DNA of 64,000 nucleotides from Ardenticatenaceae bacterium (GTDB taxonomy: Bacteria; Chloroflexota; Anaerolineae; Promineifilales; Promineifilaceae): assembly GCA_020634435.1 (NCBI GenBank), contig JACKBS010000005.1:186001-250000 (forward strand), given 5' to 3'. The notes under the pieces were generated by a model. The model saw only the letters and a program-made list of their open reading frames with translations. It was not told the origin of the DNA and searched no databases. Below, piece after piece: positions 25,047 to 34,056 of this stretch (position 1 is the stretch's first letter; each line of letters starts with the position of its first letter). Position numbers and translations under genes: made by a program.

Positions 25047-25265
25047 TTATCCCGTCCAGATGTAACCACCTGTCCAAATATACCCACCGGACCAGGCAAA
25101 GCCGCCGGTCCAGATGTAGCCACCGGACCAGGCAAAGCCACCCGTCAGGTTGGAAATACCTTCAGCCAGCTGAGGTAAACCACCGTGCAGGGCAAACATA
25201 GCCACAGGGATAAGGAGGACAGCCAGAAGAACAACCAGGCTAATCACCAAGTAACGCTTAGACAT
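25047..25265 (-). CDS. 72-residue exported repeat peptide (GYIWTG/GFAWSG)
   Basis: ATG follows AGGAGAG at a good distance, and a terminator follows the stop codon, so this is a real single-gene unit. The N-terminal 28 residues are a signal peptide or anchor (RYLVISLVVLLAVLLIPVAM). Residues 42-72 are GGFAWS, GGYIWT, GGFAWS, GGYIWT, GGYIWT, G, all G-[YF]-x-W-x-G hexapeptides. This is the same grammar as the GYSWVG tail of the subtilase 3.3 kb away. I know no characterised family for it. Possible roles are self-assembling surface or amyloid-like peptide, protease partner or signal. Confidence 0.75.
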   Translation of the reverse strand: MSKRYLVISLVVLLAVLLIPVAMFALHGGLPQLAEGISNLTGGFAWSGGYIWTGGFAWSGGYIWTGGYIWTG

Positions 25266-25426
25266 ATTTCACTCTCTCCTATTAGATTTTTGCAAGGGCT
25301 ACAATGGGGCAGCGGCGCAAGGACGATGGTGCACGCAAAATTTACACAATTATGCCGATTATCAAGCAAATGACAAAGATGAAAGGTGCTATTTTTCCTG
25401 AATTCTGGTGGCTAATGTCATATTTT

Positions 25427-28321
25427 TTACTCTTGATGCTGCTTTTTCTTGAGCAGCCGAGCCGCCAAAGTTGATGAATCGCCACTTTTAGGAGGAGTAG
25501 CCGGCTGTGAGGGGGTGCCAGGCGTAGACGGCCGTTCCTCTCCCCCACCTTCTTCCTTCCGCAAAATCACCGCAGGCTTTGCGTCTTCCGTTGGAGGTGG
25601 CGCAGTGGATTCCTTCCCCGCGCGCTGCTTGGCCTCGAACAGGCGCGACACCTGCTCGGTGCGCGGCGCGGGGGCAACGGTAGCGGGCTGCAAACGGCCG
25701 AATGTGGCCGCCCAGGCCCGTTGCCAATCGCGCTTGGTGATCACCAGACGACGCACGGCAATGTCTATTGGCAATAGAATGACCGCCAGCAATGTTAGCC
25801 AGGTCCAGACCGGTCGGGTGGTGGCTTCTGAGGGGAGCGTGTGATCGAATACGGCCGTTTCCCGCCCCGCCAAATCCTGCCCTCCTGTCAGCACCGCAAT
25901 GTTTTCCAAAAGCTGCGGATTTGTCTCAAATTCACGGTATTCGGGCGAGTAGCCCAGCACCCAACCGCTGGTCTGCCCTACCACATTTTCCTCGGTCCCA
26001 TCAGAGCCAGCCACGCGGATGAAGTAGGCTCCGTCCGTCTCCGGGGCAAACTCCGCTTCATAGCGACCAGGAGCCACCTGGCTGAGCGTCACGTTTTGCA
26101 CCGAGCCATCTGGCGCGACCACGTTGGCTTCCATCGTTAAGCTGTTGAGGAAATCGCCGCTGCTGCCGCGAGCGTCCACCGTCAGCGTTGCCTGTTCGTC
26201 GGTGTAGGTGACCACCGTTTCCACGTTGCTGTCACGGTCCTGCGAGATGGTCCAGCGCACCGCCTGCGCCCAAAACGCGGGGAAGCCTTCCCACTGCACC
26301 CAATCCTGCCCCCAGCGCCCGGTCGCGTCGGAGGTCCAGGCGACGGAGCGGCCCAGGCCATACTGCCACGCCGCCAACACCGGGTCGCCCTGCTCGGAGT
26401 TCAAAATGACTTGCGCGGTATCCTTAGGGCTGGTGCCCACGTAGCCATAGAGCGGCGGTACGGCCGTAATGCCTGCCAAAATCGGACTATTGCTCACCAA
26501 GCTGGGGAAAAATCGTTCTTCAATTAAATAGGTCCGCTGAATCGAGGTGGTTTCCTGCGTGAAAATCTGCGGCAAATTGGCGGCTTCGTTGGTGAAATGG
26601 AAACGGCCGTTGCCCCACTGCGCCACGTTCTGCAAAAACGGCACATCTGGACCGCTGCCAATGGAAACGGCTGTTACCGTCACACCGTCCGCTACCAGCG
26701 AACTCACGAGCTGCTCCACACCCTCTTTTTGTTCCGAATCCGCGCCATCGGCTAACAAAATGATGTGCTTTACCTGATTCGGACTATCCGCCAACGCCGC
26801 TGCCGCTGCCTCCAGGCCAGTGCGCACGTAGATGCCGCCCCCGCCCGCACCAATCTGCCGGATGAGGCTGATCGCTTCTTCGCGCTGGCTGGCGGGCATG
26901 GGGCCAATCGGATTGTCCGGCTGCGTGTCCACCGGGAAAACGGCAATCTCGTCAAAATCGTTGAGCAGTTCCACCACGCGCACCGCCCCTTCAGCCGCCA
27001 GCTGAATTTTGGTCACGCCTCCTTCTTGCGCTCCCATGCTGCCGGAGCGGTCAATGACAATGACCATGCTCACCGAGGGGAAACGTTCCTGATCCTTGAT
27101 TTGCATCTCCACGGGCAGAGTTTCTTCCAGCGGGGTGCGGAAATAACCGCCCATGCCGTAGCTTTGCGGCCCGCCCACAGCGACCAACCCACCGCCCAGA
27201 TCGCGCACATAGCTTTGCAACACTTCCATCTTGCGCGGCGACAGGTTCTTAGCGTTCACATTCACCAATATGACGCTGGCGTAATTGCTCAGCTCGGCCA
27301 GACTCGCGGGCAAATCGGCGGGCGTGGTGCGATCCACCTCCAGGCCAGTGGCTTGCAGCGCTTGCAGCAGCTGGGGCGATTCGTCTGGCTGGGCCGTGCC
27401 GTCATCGGCTACAGTGCCATCGTTGGACACCAGCAACACGCGCGGCGGGCCGGTAATTTCGGTGTAGGCGGCCAGCTCGTTGTTTTGGAAGAAGGTGTCG
27501 TTGGCCGGGGTGAGCTGCACACGATAGCGGGCAAATTCCTGCTCCAGGGCGCGCAGCCGCACGGCAAAATTGTTCACGCCGCGCCGCAGCTGCACCGCTT
27601 CCTCATACACCACGCTGCCGCCAGACAGCACGCGCAGCGTGGCGGGCATGTCGGCGCTGCTCTCGGCGGTGATGTCCAACCGGAACGTCTCTCCCTGGCT
27701 AATGCGCGTCGGGGCGCTGACGCTGGTGAGCAGCGCTTCAGCAGCGGTAGCTTCGCGTCCTAGCAGCACGTAGCTAATCTCCACGCCGCTGTTGGCCGCC
27801 AGCCGGGCCGCTTCGTTGGCGTCGCCCACGGTGGCGGTGCCATCGCTCAAAATCACCAGGCGGCGGGCCGAGCCAGCGGGAAACAGAGCCATGCCCAGCC
27901 GGATTGCTTCGGCGATGTCGGTTTGCAGCGCCTGGGGCACAGAGCTGACGGGGGCCAACTCTGCCAGACCACTCATGGGTCGTTCAACCAGGGCATTGGC
28001 CCCAAATAGGATAACGGCCGCTTCGTCATTGGGCGTCATGCCTTCCAGCGCGGTGCGAATGTAGGATTCGGCCGTTTCGGCCTGAGCTGGGCTAATCGAA
28101 TCGGAGGCATCGACGAGAAAGACTACTGCTAGCTCGTCGGCGGCACGCACCAGTTGGGTGCCCGCCAAACTGAGAATGAGCAGCAGCATGATCAAAATGC
28201 GCAGCGCCAGACTCAGCCAATCGCGCCAACGCCGCCCCACGGCACGCCGTGGCTGCCCCAACCAGAAGAAGTAGGGGACAGTTAGCAAAAGCAGGAGGGC
28301 GAGCGGAGTGGTGAAGTTCAC
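25427..28321 (-). CDS. Large membrane protein with two VWA domains and a glutamine-amidotransferase-like domain
   Basis: This 964-aa protein has two N-terminal helices (BatA/aerotolerance-type region, 5-25 and 40-60). A first VWA-like domain with a MIDAS-like DASDSIS follows, then a beta-rich segment and a GATase1-like domain around GGGLVAVGGPQSYGMGGY. A second VWA domain has the canonical DRSGSMG, and a C-terminal helix precedes a Pro/Lys-rich cytoplasmic tail. This COG5426-like architecture is common in Chloroflexota and planctomycetes, probably for extracytoplasmic protein complexes. The start is GTG at 28321 without a visible ribosome site. Confidence 0.85.
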   Translation of the reverse strand: MNFTTPLALLLLLTVPYFFWLGQPRRAVGRRWRDWLSLALRILIMLLLILSLAGTQLVRAADELAVVFLVDASDSISPAQAETAESYIRTALEGMTPNDEAAVILFGANALVERPMSGLAELAPVSSVPQALQTDIAEAIRLGMALFPAGSARRLVILSDGTATVGDANEAARLAANSGVEISYVLLGREATAAEALLTSVSAPTRISQGETFRLDITAESSADMPATLRVLSGGSVVYEEAVQLRRGVNNFAVRLRALEQEFARYRVQLTPANDTFFQNNELAAYTEITGPPRVLLVSNDGTVADDGTAQPDESPQLLQALQATGLEVDRTTPADLPASLAELSNYASVILVNVNAKNLSPRKMEVLQSYVRDLGGGLVAVGGPQSYGMGGYFRTPLEETLPVEMQIKDQERFPSVSMVIVIDRSGSMGAQEGGVTKIQLAAEGAVRVVELLNDFDEIAVFPVDTQPDNPIGPMPASQREEAISLIRQIGAGGGGIYVRTGLEAAAAALADSPNQVKHIILLADGADSEQKEGVEQLVSSLVADGVTVTAVSIGSGPDVPFLQNVAQWGNGRFHFTNEAANLPQIFTQETTSIQRTYLIEERFFPSLVSNSPILAGITAVPPLYGYVGTSPKDTAQVILNSEQGDPVLAAWQYGLGRSVAWTSDATGRWGQDWVQWEGFPAFWAQAVRWTISQDRDSNVETVVTYTDEQATLTVDARGSSGDFLNSLTMEANVVAPDGSVQNVTLSQVAPGRYEAEFAPETDGAYFIRVAGSDGTEENVVGQTSGWVLGYSPEYREFETNPQLLENIAVLTGGQDLAGRETAVFDHTLPSEATTRPVWTWLTLLAVILLPIDIAVRRLVITKRDWQRAWAATFGRLQPATVAPAPRTEQVSRLFEAKQRAGKESTAPPPTEDAKPAVILRKEEGGGEERPSTPGTPSQPATPPKSGDSSTLAARLLKKKQHQE

Positions 28322-28655
28322 GATTTTTAAGTGAAAAGTGATAAGTTAAAAGTGATACGAGTACCGGTCATTGGTCATGGCATTAACCATTGGCTATTGA
28401 CGATCCCGTCATTGGTTGGGGGCATTATAGGGGATGTTGCGGGTTTGGGGAATGGTTTGCGCCGATGGTTAATCTGCGGTTAGTCAACGGTGCGAAAAAT
28501 TTAAGGGGACGCGGATTAACACGGATGAACGCTGATTTTTGTTTTTCGGCGAAAGTGCGTTGCTGATTTTTCGTTGGTGGTAACCGGCCTAAGACAAATG
28601 GTTTGGGGTTGAGCGCGTTCCCTCTCCTATTCCTCTGTGACCTCTGGGGCAAAAA
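28322..28655. other. 334-bp gap with word repeats
   Basis: It holds AAGTGAAAAGTGATAAGTTAAAAGTGA words (28328-28355) and CATTGGTCATGGCATTAACCATTGG (about 28368-28392). It also has the GGGGACGCGGATTAACACGGATGAACGCTGATTTT string (about 28504-28538), typical of dispersed intergenic repeats. I see no gene. Confidence 0.4.
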
Positions 28656-30839
28656 TCAATCGTCAAAGTAGAGGGGCAGGTAGAGGGTGAAGACGGAGCC
28701 TGCACCATATTTGCTTTGGGCTTCGACGCGGCCGCCGTGGGCCATAACGATGAAGCGGCTAAGTGCCAGGCCTAACCCACCGGAACGGCCGTTGCCATTT
28801 GCCTTTAGTTTGGATAGGCCTGACCAGACCGTTGCCAATCGCTCCGGCGGAATGCCCACGCCGGTATCCACGACGCGCAGGAATAATTCGCTGCCGGCCA
28901 ACCCACATTCCACCTGCACCACCCCACCAATTTTGTTGAACTTGATGGCGTTGTGCATCACATGCTGGGCCGCTTCCAGCAGTTGATCTTCATCGCCCAG
29001 GACGGTAGTGTGCGGCGTGCTGGCGGTAAACTCCACCACCACCCGCCGCGCCTCAGCCATGGTGCGCAGATTGCGAATCGCCTGCTGGGCGATTTCATCC
29101 AGCCGGGTAAGCTGAAAGTTGAAGCTGCTGCGCATCTGGATGCGGCCAGAGATGGCAATCAGTTTTTCGATGGGCAGCTTGATGTCGCTGATGTGCTGGT
29201 CAATTTGGGTGGCCAGTTTGTGCGTAGTGGCGTCATCCCGGCCTTGCAGCTGCTGGACTTCCTGGGTGAGAACGGTAAACGGCCGTCTTAACTCCGGCGA
29301 AATCAAATCCACAAATTGCGAATACAGACCCACCAGTTCCTGCAAATGCTGCCGATCGCGAGTCAGCGTCTGGTTTTGGTGGAACACATACTCGTTAATC
29401 TGGCGCAGGCTGGAAACATTTTGCGCCTGGGCCAGCAGCGGGCTAATCTGGCTAGACATGCTTTCCAGCAAATCAAAATCGGGCTGGTCGTAGGATGCGC
29501 CAGAGTATTTGAGGCCGAGCGCCAACACGCCAATCAGGCTGTCGCCCGCGTGCAGCGGCTTGTACAGCACGCGCTCCCAGCGGGACAGCACTTCGCGCTC
29601 CACTTCGGGAGCTTCGGCAAAGCGATCCAGCGAATCAATATCGTACTGCACCAGCGGCACGGTGTTTTGCCGCAAAAATTGGGTGACCGGACTTTTCGCA
29701 TCGAGAGTAAGCGTATCCAGCGGGGTAGGCTCCAGGCTGGCCAACGGCCGTAAAATCAACTTACCACCCGGCCCGTCATCCACGGTAAACAGCCACGCCT
29801 CGTCGGTCGTCAGGTTGGCTTGCACCAGCCGCAAAAAGAGCTGCCCTAGCTGCACCGGCTCCGGCAAATTGCCAACTGCGTTGCTAAATTCGGCCAATAC
29901 CGCCTCCTGCCGCTGCACGCCAGGCAAAAAGATACGGCGCGACAGCTCGTCAATAAAGCGGCTTACGAGGGTAAAGAGAGCAACGAAAACGGCCGTTGCC
30001 ACCAGCAGCACCAAAATCTCACCATTTTGCGGCGTATCCTCTGGCAGGTCACGCACGGCGCGCACCAGTAAAGTGAGCGCCAGCCAGGTAAGGCCAAACA
30101 CAACCAGGATGCTCACCACCCGGCTCAACAGCTGCCGCAGCGAAAGCTGCAAATCGGGCAGTGTGGTACTGGCCAAACTGATGGTGCCGGTAAGCCCGGC
30201 CAACATCATCACCAGCACACCCGCCTGCTGCCACCCCGGTTGCCCCGGCTGCTGGATAGAGCCCAGCGCACTGCCGATCAGCAGCAAAATGATGACCACC
30301 AACCAGTACTGCACCTGGTTGCGGTACAACGAAGGCGGCAAATTACTGTTGAGCTTCTGTGTCAACATCCAGGCCGCGGTAATTGGCAACAGCCAGCTGG
30401 CAATCCACACCGAGGCCCAAATGTCGAACTGGCGCACCGGCTGGCCCACCAGGATGAAGTTGGGAATGGCTTGGGGCCAAATGTTAGGATCAAGCAGCAC
30501 CGCCCCGGCCAGAAGAACCAAACTCAGCCCTACGCCAATCTGGCCATAGCCGCTGGGGATGGGTAAGTAGATAAGGCTGGTGAAAAGGAGGCAAACGGCC
30601 GTAAAGCTCAGCGCATAAGTGCCAACGATACCCCAGTTATAAATGAGGATGGACGAGAAGGTAGTGCCGCCAAAAAAGCGAATGACACTGCTGGCCCACA
30701 CAGCCATCGACAGCAACGTAAACGACCAACGCAAAAATAACGGCCGTCGCTTCAGCTGCGCCCGCCAAAGGTAGACGATCATGCCAATAAAACTTAAGGG
30801 CAAGGCCGAAATAATAAGAAACTGCTGCGTCAAAGTCAT
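28656..30839 (-). CDS. Multi-TM GAF-like sensor with HATPase domain but no phospho-acceptor His
   Basis: This 727-aa protein has about eight to nine helices (5-300), a GAF-like domain (about 312-470) and a coiled coil, then a histidine-kinase-like core. The ATPase motifs are intact: HNAIKFN, DTGVGIPPE, GGLGLALS. The H-box reads DLISPELRRPFTVL, so the His of the usual SHELRTPL is Pro515. It may be a pseudo-kinase, a heterodimer partner, or a regulator working through ATP binding. No response regulator is adjacent. Confidence 0.82.
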   Translation of the reverse strand: MTLTQQFLIISALPLSFIGMIVYLWRAQLKRRPLFLRWSFTLLSMAVWASSVIRFFGGTTFSSILIYNWGIVGTYALSFTAVCLLFTSLIYLPIPSGYGQIGVGLSLVLLAGAVLLDPNIWPQAIPNFILVGQPVRQFDIWASVWIASWLLPITAAWMLTQKLNSNLPPSLYRNQVQYWLVVIILLLIGSALGSIQQPGQPGWQQAGVLVMMLAGLTGTISLASTTLPDLQLSLRQLLSRVVSILVVFGLTWLALTLLVRAVRDLPEDTPQNGEILVLLVATAVFVALFTLVSRFIDELSRRIFLPGVQRQEAVLAEFSNAVGNLPEPVQLGQLFLRLVQANLTTDEAWLFTVDDGPGGKLILRPLASLEPTPLDTLTLDAKSPVTQFLRQNTVPLVQYDIDSLDRFAEAPEVEREVLSRWERVLYKPLHAGDSLIGVLALGLKYSGASYDQPDFDLLESMSSQISPLLAQAQNVSSLRQINEYVFHQNQTLTRDRQHLQELVGLYSQFVDLISPELRRPFTVLTQEVQQLQGRDDATTHKLATQIDQHISDIKLPIEKLIAISGRIQMRSSFNFQLTRLDEIAQQAIRNLRTMAEARRVVVEFTASTPHTTVLGDEDQLLEAAQHVMHNAIKFNKIGGVVQVECGLAGSELFLRVVDTGVGIPPERLATVWSGLSKLKANGNGRSGGLGLALSRFIVMAHGGRVEAQSKYGAGSVFTLYLPLYFDD

Positions 30840-30857
30840 GCTGTGTGGTTAATACCT

Positions 30858-30889
30858 CAATCGATTTACAACGATTGTGCGCCATTATA
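30858..30889 (-). promoter_or_regulatory. Extended -10 promoter with palindrome for the HATPase sensor gene
   Basis: On the minus strand TGGTATAAT (-10 at 30884-30889) is an extended -10. Downstream, over the early transcribed region, lies CAATCG-N8-CGATTG (30858-30877), a possible operator. The leader to the ATG is about 40 nt. Confidence 0.45.
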
Positions 30890-30963
30890 CCAACTTTTCA
30901 CCTTACAAAATTTGGGAAATTGGGATAACTCTGGGGATAAATGAGAGGAGTTTTGGCCTATAA

Positions 30964-31012
30964 CCCAATTTATCCCAAAATCAAACTTGGGATAAATTTG
31001 GGATAAATTGGG
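30964..31012. repeat. CCCAATTTATCCCA inverted repeat
   Basis: CCCAATTTATCCCA (30964-30977) and TGGGATAAATTGGG (30999-31012) are perfect inverse complements. They are part of a longer run of GGGATAAATTGGG words that extends upstream to about 30912. It lies directly after the RecG-like gene and may end its transcript. Confidence 0.6.
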
Positions 31013-31022
31013 AAAAGCACCA

Positions 31023-32372
31023 CTACTTCAAAATATAGTGCGTCCCTTTCTTGGAACCAATTTTTAGCAAAATACTACGGTCTACCAGATCGACCAGATC
31101 GAGGCGGAGGGTTTCGGCGGAAACGTCGGGGCAAAGCTGCTGGTATTCGCGATTGGTGATGGAGCCATTTTCCCGCACATAGGTCAGCGCCCGCGTTTGC
31201 CGCTCGTTCATGCTTTTGGTCCATTTGGGCGTGGGCGAACGCTGGCGCTTGTTGTACAGGGTTACGGTGAAGAGGTGTGGCGTAGCACGAAATTCAGGTG
31301 GCTCGCTGCCAGCCTGCACCATCTCTTCAATCATCTGGTCGATGCCCAGACCCAATTCTTCGATGTAACCCCACTGGTATAGGCCATTGACCAGGCGCGG
31401 ATTGCGCGAAAAATGCTCCTCAACCAGATTGTCTAGCGTCATGTAGCCGGGCAGGCCACCGGGGCTAATAATTTCTAAGCGGTCAGCGTACATGCGGATT
31501 TCGATGCGGCGTCCCTGAATGCGATAATCACGGTGCGCCACGGCGTTGACCAGCGCTTCGCGCACGGCAAAGCGAGGATACTCTAGCAGTTCCTCCCGCT
31601 CCAGTTGGTTTACCGTAGCGCCCACGCGCATTTCTTCAAAGATGATGTTCCAGGCACGCTCAATGACCCGCGCGGCTGGCCCGCTGATTTCGTCGCGACG
31701 GCCGTATCCAATCCCCCCATCTTCGCCACGCGGTTCCGTGCCGGGGAACTTCACAAACACGATGCCGCTTTGGGGAAAAAACATTTGCGGATTGCGGGCA
31801 AAGAGCAAAATGCCGGTGGTGGTGGGATGGCCGCTGCGATCGGTCGCGCCAATTTCAAAGAGGAGCTCGCGGGCGGAAAGGGTTCGGCCCTGGCCGCGCT
31901 GCTCGCGCCGGTCGAGGTAATCTTGCACGATGTCCCGGTCCAGGTCGGTGTAGCGTGCACCGGGGACAAGTTCGGTTTCAAATTCGGCCGTATTTTTGCT
32001 GTTGGCCAGGTTACGCACTTCGTCGCCGGTGAGGGGGCGATTAACGGTGCCACTGCGGACAATCACCCGGCCGTCATCCAGCGTATGCAAATCGGTGCTG
32101 CGCGGCACCTCGATACCGATGAGGGTGCCTTGAGGGGTTTCGACCTGCTGCCAGCGGGTGGGCACGGGCGGATGGCACAACCGGGCTGCCTCTAGCAGCG
32201 CACCTTCGGCTTCTTCTTCCCAGATGGGGGTGACAGGACGGCCGTTTTCGTTCAGCCCCAGCACAATCAACCCGCCGTCCCCATTGGCCAGCGCCACCAA
32301 ACATTCCGCCAAACTTTCGACGTTTGCTTCTGCCAGAAATGCCAACCGCTGTCCGGGCCTTTGTTTTAACAT
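31023..32372 (-). CDS. AlbA_2 / RecG-like ATP-binding transcriptional regulator
   Basis: This 449-aa protein begins with an AlbA_2 (Schlafen-type) domain (ECLVALANGDGGLIVLGLNENG). A middle region and a HATPase_c_4 segment follow (FAVREALVNAVAHRDYR, RLEIISPGGLPGYM, NPRLVNGLYQWGYIEELGLGIDQM). A C-terminal winged helix completes it (ITNREYQQLCPDVSAETLRLDLVDL, quoted in part). This is the COG2865 architecture, often a DNA-binding regulator in defence or stress loci. It starts from a leaderless promoter with an operator-like palindrome. Confidence 0.82.
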   Translation of the reverse strand: MLKQRPGQRLAFLAEANVESLAECLVALANGDGGLIVLGLNENGRPVTPIWEEEAEGALLEAARLCHPPVPTRWQQVETPQGTLIGIEVPRSTDLHTLDDGRVIVRSGTVNRPLTGDEVRNLANSKNTAEFETELVPGARYTDLDRDIVQDYLDRREQRGQGRTLSARELLFEIGATDRSGHPTTTGILLFARNPQMFFPQSGIVFVKFPGTEPRGEDGGIGYGRRDEISGPAARVIERAWNIIFEEMRVGATVNQLEREELLEYPRFAVREALVNAVAHRDYRIQGRRIEIRMYADRLEIISPGGLPGYMTLDNLVEEHFSRNPRLVNGLYQWGYIEELGLGIDQMIEEMVQAGSEPPEFRATPHLFTVTLYNKRQRSPTPKWTKSMNERQTRALTYVRENGSITNREYQQLCPDVSAETLRLDLVDLVDRSILLKIGSKKGTHYILK

Positions 32373-32378
32373 GACATA

Positions 32379-32411
32379 ATTATAGCAGAAGTTGTGACAA
32401 TTAGAGTCACA
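32379..32411 (-). promoter_or_regulatory. Leaderless extended -10 promoter with operator-like palindrome
   Basis: TGCTATAAT (-10 at 32379-32384) lies six bases from the ATG. Immediately upstream TGTGAC-N7-GTCACA (32393-32411) occupies the -35 region, as an operator or activator site would; autoregulation by the encoded protein is plausible. Confidence 0.5.
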
Positions 32412-32426
32412 TTTTTAGTGAGGGCG

Positions 32427-33527
32427 TTACCGATTAAACCAATCGATAGCCAACCATGTCCAAAATGCTATTGAGACGAGAAAATTGATAAATGATATCG
32501 GGGAACGATTTTTTAATAGAATGAGCGTGCCAGTTAAGTAGAATAGGGAAGCGGCTCTAAGAAATGCAAGGCTCTCAACCCAAACATTTTTCGTCAAACA
32601 GGTTAGTAAAATTGCATAAAAGACCCAGGCAGTTTTGATATGCTTACCTGCTTCAGATTTTTGAAAACCAATTAGAACGAACACAAAAAAGAGCAGTAGG
32701 AATCCAAAAGCAACGTTCCAACGACCCGGTTCGTAGCCAATTTGATATCCCTTAATAATACCCACTATCGGAAAGCCAATATTGACCCGCGTGGAACTGT
32801 CAAGCCCATATTGCCACCACCAATTCATCAGAAGTTGCCAAATGCCATAGACAGCAATTGGCACAATGGCTACGCGCCAGTATTTCTTTTGGGAAATTAA
32901 GGCAACAGCGGCAAGCAAAGCTGTCTCTTTCGCTAAAATGGCTAATGACAAGAAGGTAGATGCCAAGGTGTCCTTTTTCTTTTCAAGGAGAAGAAGACCC
33001 ACCAATAAAAGTCCCGCTTCCGTAATTTCCACAAGATCGCGGCTCAGTGTATAAATAAAACCAGGATACAAAGAAAGTGCCAATCCCCAAATTGCGTGCC
33101 GTTTGGATAACTGTGCATAATTGCCAGCTAGGTAGCCAATGAGCCCTAATATTAAAAAGTTGACGAAAATTAACGAATAAACAACGAGGAGTGGTTCGCC
33201 AAACGAAAATACCCAGCCCAAAAGCGGATAGATGATTCTTTGATGACGATACCGAGGGCTGCCAATGTCGATGCCGAATTCTTCTTTATCACGAGTGAGT
33301 GGATTGAGGGCAATGCGATAGTAGAATTGTCCGTCGTACCAGGTAGAGTTGGGCAAGACAACTAAATTTGAGGGAACTTGCTCGGAATTGGCAAAATAAT
33401 CAGCCGCTTGAGGAAAAATGCCGGGATCATATTTATTGAACGAGAAGAGTAAGAAAAAGAAATACAAAACGGCCGTAACCAGCACCGGTACGGCCGTATA
33501 GTTCAAATGGTTCTTAACGAAATTCAT
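32427..33527 (-). CDS. Polytopic membrane protein, GT-C-like
   Basis: This 366-aa protein has about nine helices. The first outer loop has STWYDGQFYYRIALNP and the following GSPRYRHQRIIYPLLGWV, a motif set of membrane proteins annotated as cell-surface-glycopolymer or mannosyltransferase-like. Helices 6-7 carry LSLAILAKETALLAAVALI. The body of the gene is AT-rich and free of ACGGCCGT palindromes except for two in the first 60 bases, so it may be acquired. Function is uncertain. Confidence 0.6.
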   Translation of the reverse strand: MNFVKNHLNYTAVPVLVTAVLYFFFLLFSFNKYDPGIFPQAADYFANSEQVPSNLVVLPNSTWYDGQFYYRIALNPLTRDKEEFGIDIGSPRYRHQRIIYPLLGWVFSFGEPLLVVYSLIFVNFLILGLIGYLAGNYAQLSKRHAIWGLALSLYPGFIYTLSRDLVEITEAGLLLVGLLLLEKKKDTLASTFLSLAILAKETALLAAVALISQKKYWRVAIVPIAVYGIWQLLMNWWWQYGLDSSTRVNIGFPIVGIIKGYQIGYEPGRWNVAFGFLLLFFVFVLIGFQKSEAGKHIKTAWVFYAILLTCLTKNVWVESLAFLRAASLFYLTGTLILLKNRSPISFINFLVSIAFWTWLAIDWFNR

Positions 33528-33586
33528 TGCTTTTTATACCGGTTTCTGTCGTGACCAAGTCAGTTAGATGGTGGTCTTAAACCGGA

Positions 33587-33658
33587 TCAAGAATTTGCTT
33601 TGGCAACCAGAACGGCCGTTCCTACCATCCCCATCTCATTACGCACTGCGCTTTGCAG
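33587..33658 (-). pseudogene. Remnant of a ROK glucokinase 3' end
   Basis: Minus-strand translation gives LQSAVRNEMGMVGTAVLVAK then ANS and a stop. The end of the intact ROK gene at 34057 reads AELRNEAGIIGAAVLAAEA before its stop: RNE, G, G, AVL and A match at the same spacing. Only about 23 codons remain; the coding sequence just upstream belongs to another gene. It is best read as a decayed duplicate or recombination scar. Confidence 0.55.
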
Positions 33659-33665
33659 TAACTGG

Positions 33666-33992
33666 TTATCCACCCTCATTCTGCCCAACTTTTCTAACCC
33701 CAAAAGCCGCAAAACTGATGTAAAACAGCCCAATAATGACAAACAGCCCACCCGGCGCACCACCGCAGGCCAGCCTGAGCATCAACCGTTCTTGCTCTGG
33801 TGAACCCGGCAATGGCGTTCCGGTCTGCTGCACCAGCAGGAGTTCCCAAAGAAGGTAAATTTGCCCCACGAGGAACCCCCAGAAAATGAGCTTGCCCGCG
33901 TTTTTCTCACTGTTTTTTCGCGCTTTCCACCAGGACACGAGAAGATAAGCCTCAATCAAAAAGACAATGATGGTCGGGACAAAATAAACCAT
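33666..33992 (-). CDS. Small three-helix membrane protein
   Basis: This 108-aa protein has hydrophobic segments at about 3-20, 35-55 and 80-100, joined by a Lys-rich cytoplasmic loop (KARKNSEKNAGK) and a Pro/Gly external loop. No family is recognised. It lies between a ROK remnant and the intact ROK kinase gene, with which it shares strand. Confidence 0.55.
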   Translation of the reverse strand: MVYFVPTIIVFLIEAYLLVSWWKARKNSEKNAGKLIFWGFLVGQIYLLWELLLVQQTGTPLPGSPEQERLMLRLACGGAPGGLFVIIGLFYISFAAFGVRKVGQNEGG

Positions 33993-34056
33993 TTCTTGAT
34001 TTCCAAGCCTGGGAGTGATGAATTGAAAAGGCTACATTTCTTGCACCATTCTCAAC

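Noticed and set aside
26765..27763. Plus-strand open frame of 332 codons
   Set aside because: It is antisense to the VWA/GATase protein and His/Gly/Arg-rich without motif; a shadow of high third-position GC.
29509..30549. Plus-strand open frame of 346 codons
   Set aside because: It is antisense to the HATPase sensor gene, Ser/Arg-rich, with no ribosome site.
32393..32411. CRP-like site (TGTGA...TCACA)
   Set aside because: The spacing between the half-sites is nine bases, not the six of the CRP consensus; kept only as a generic palindrome.
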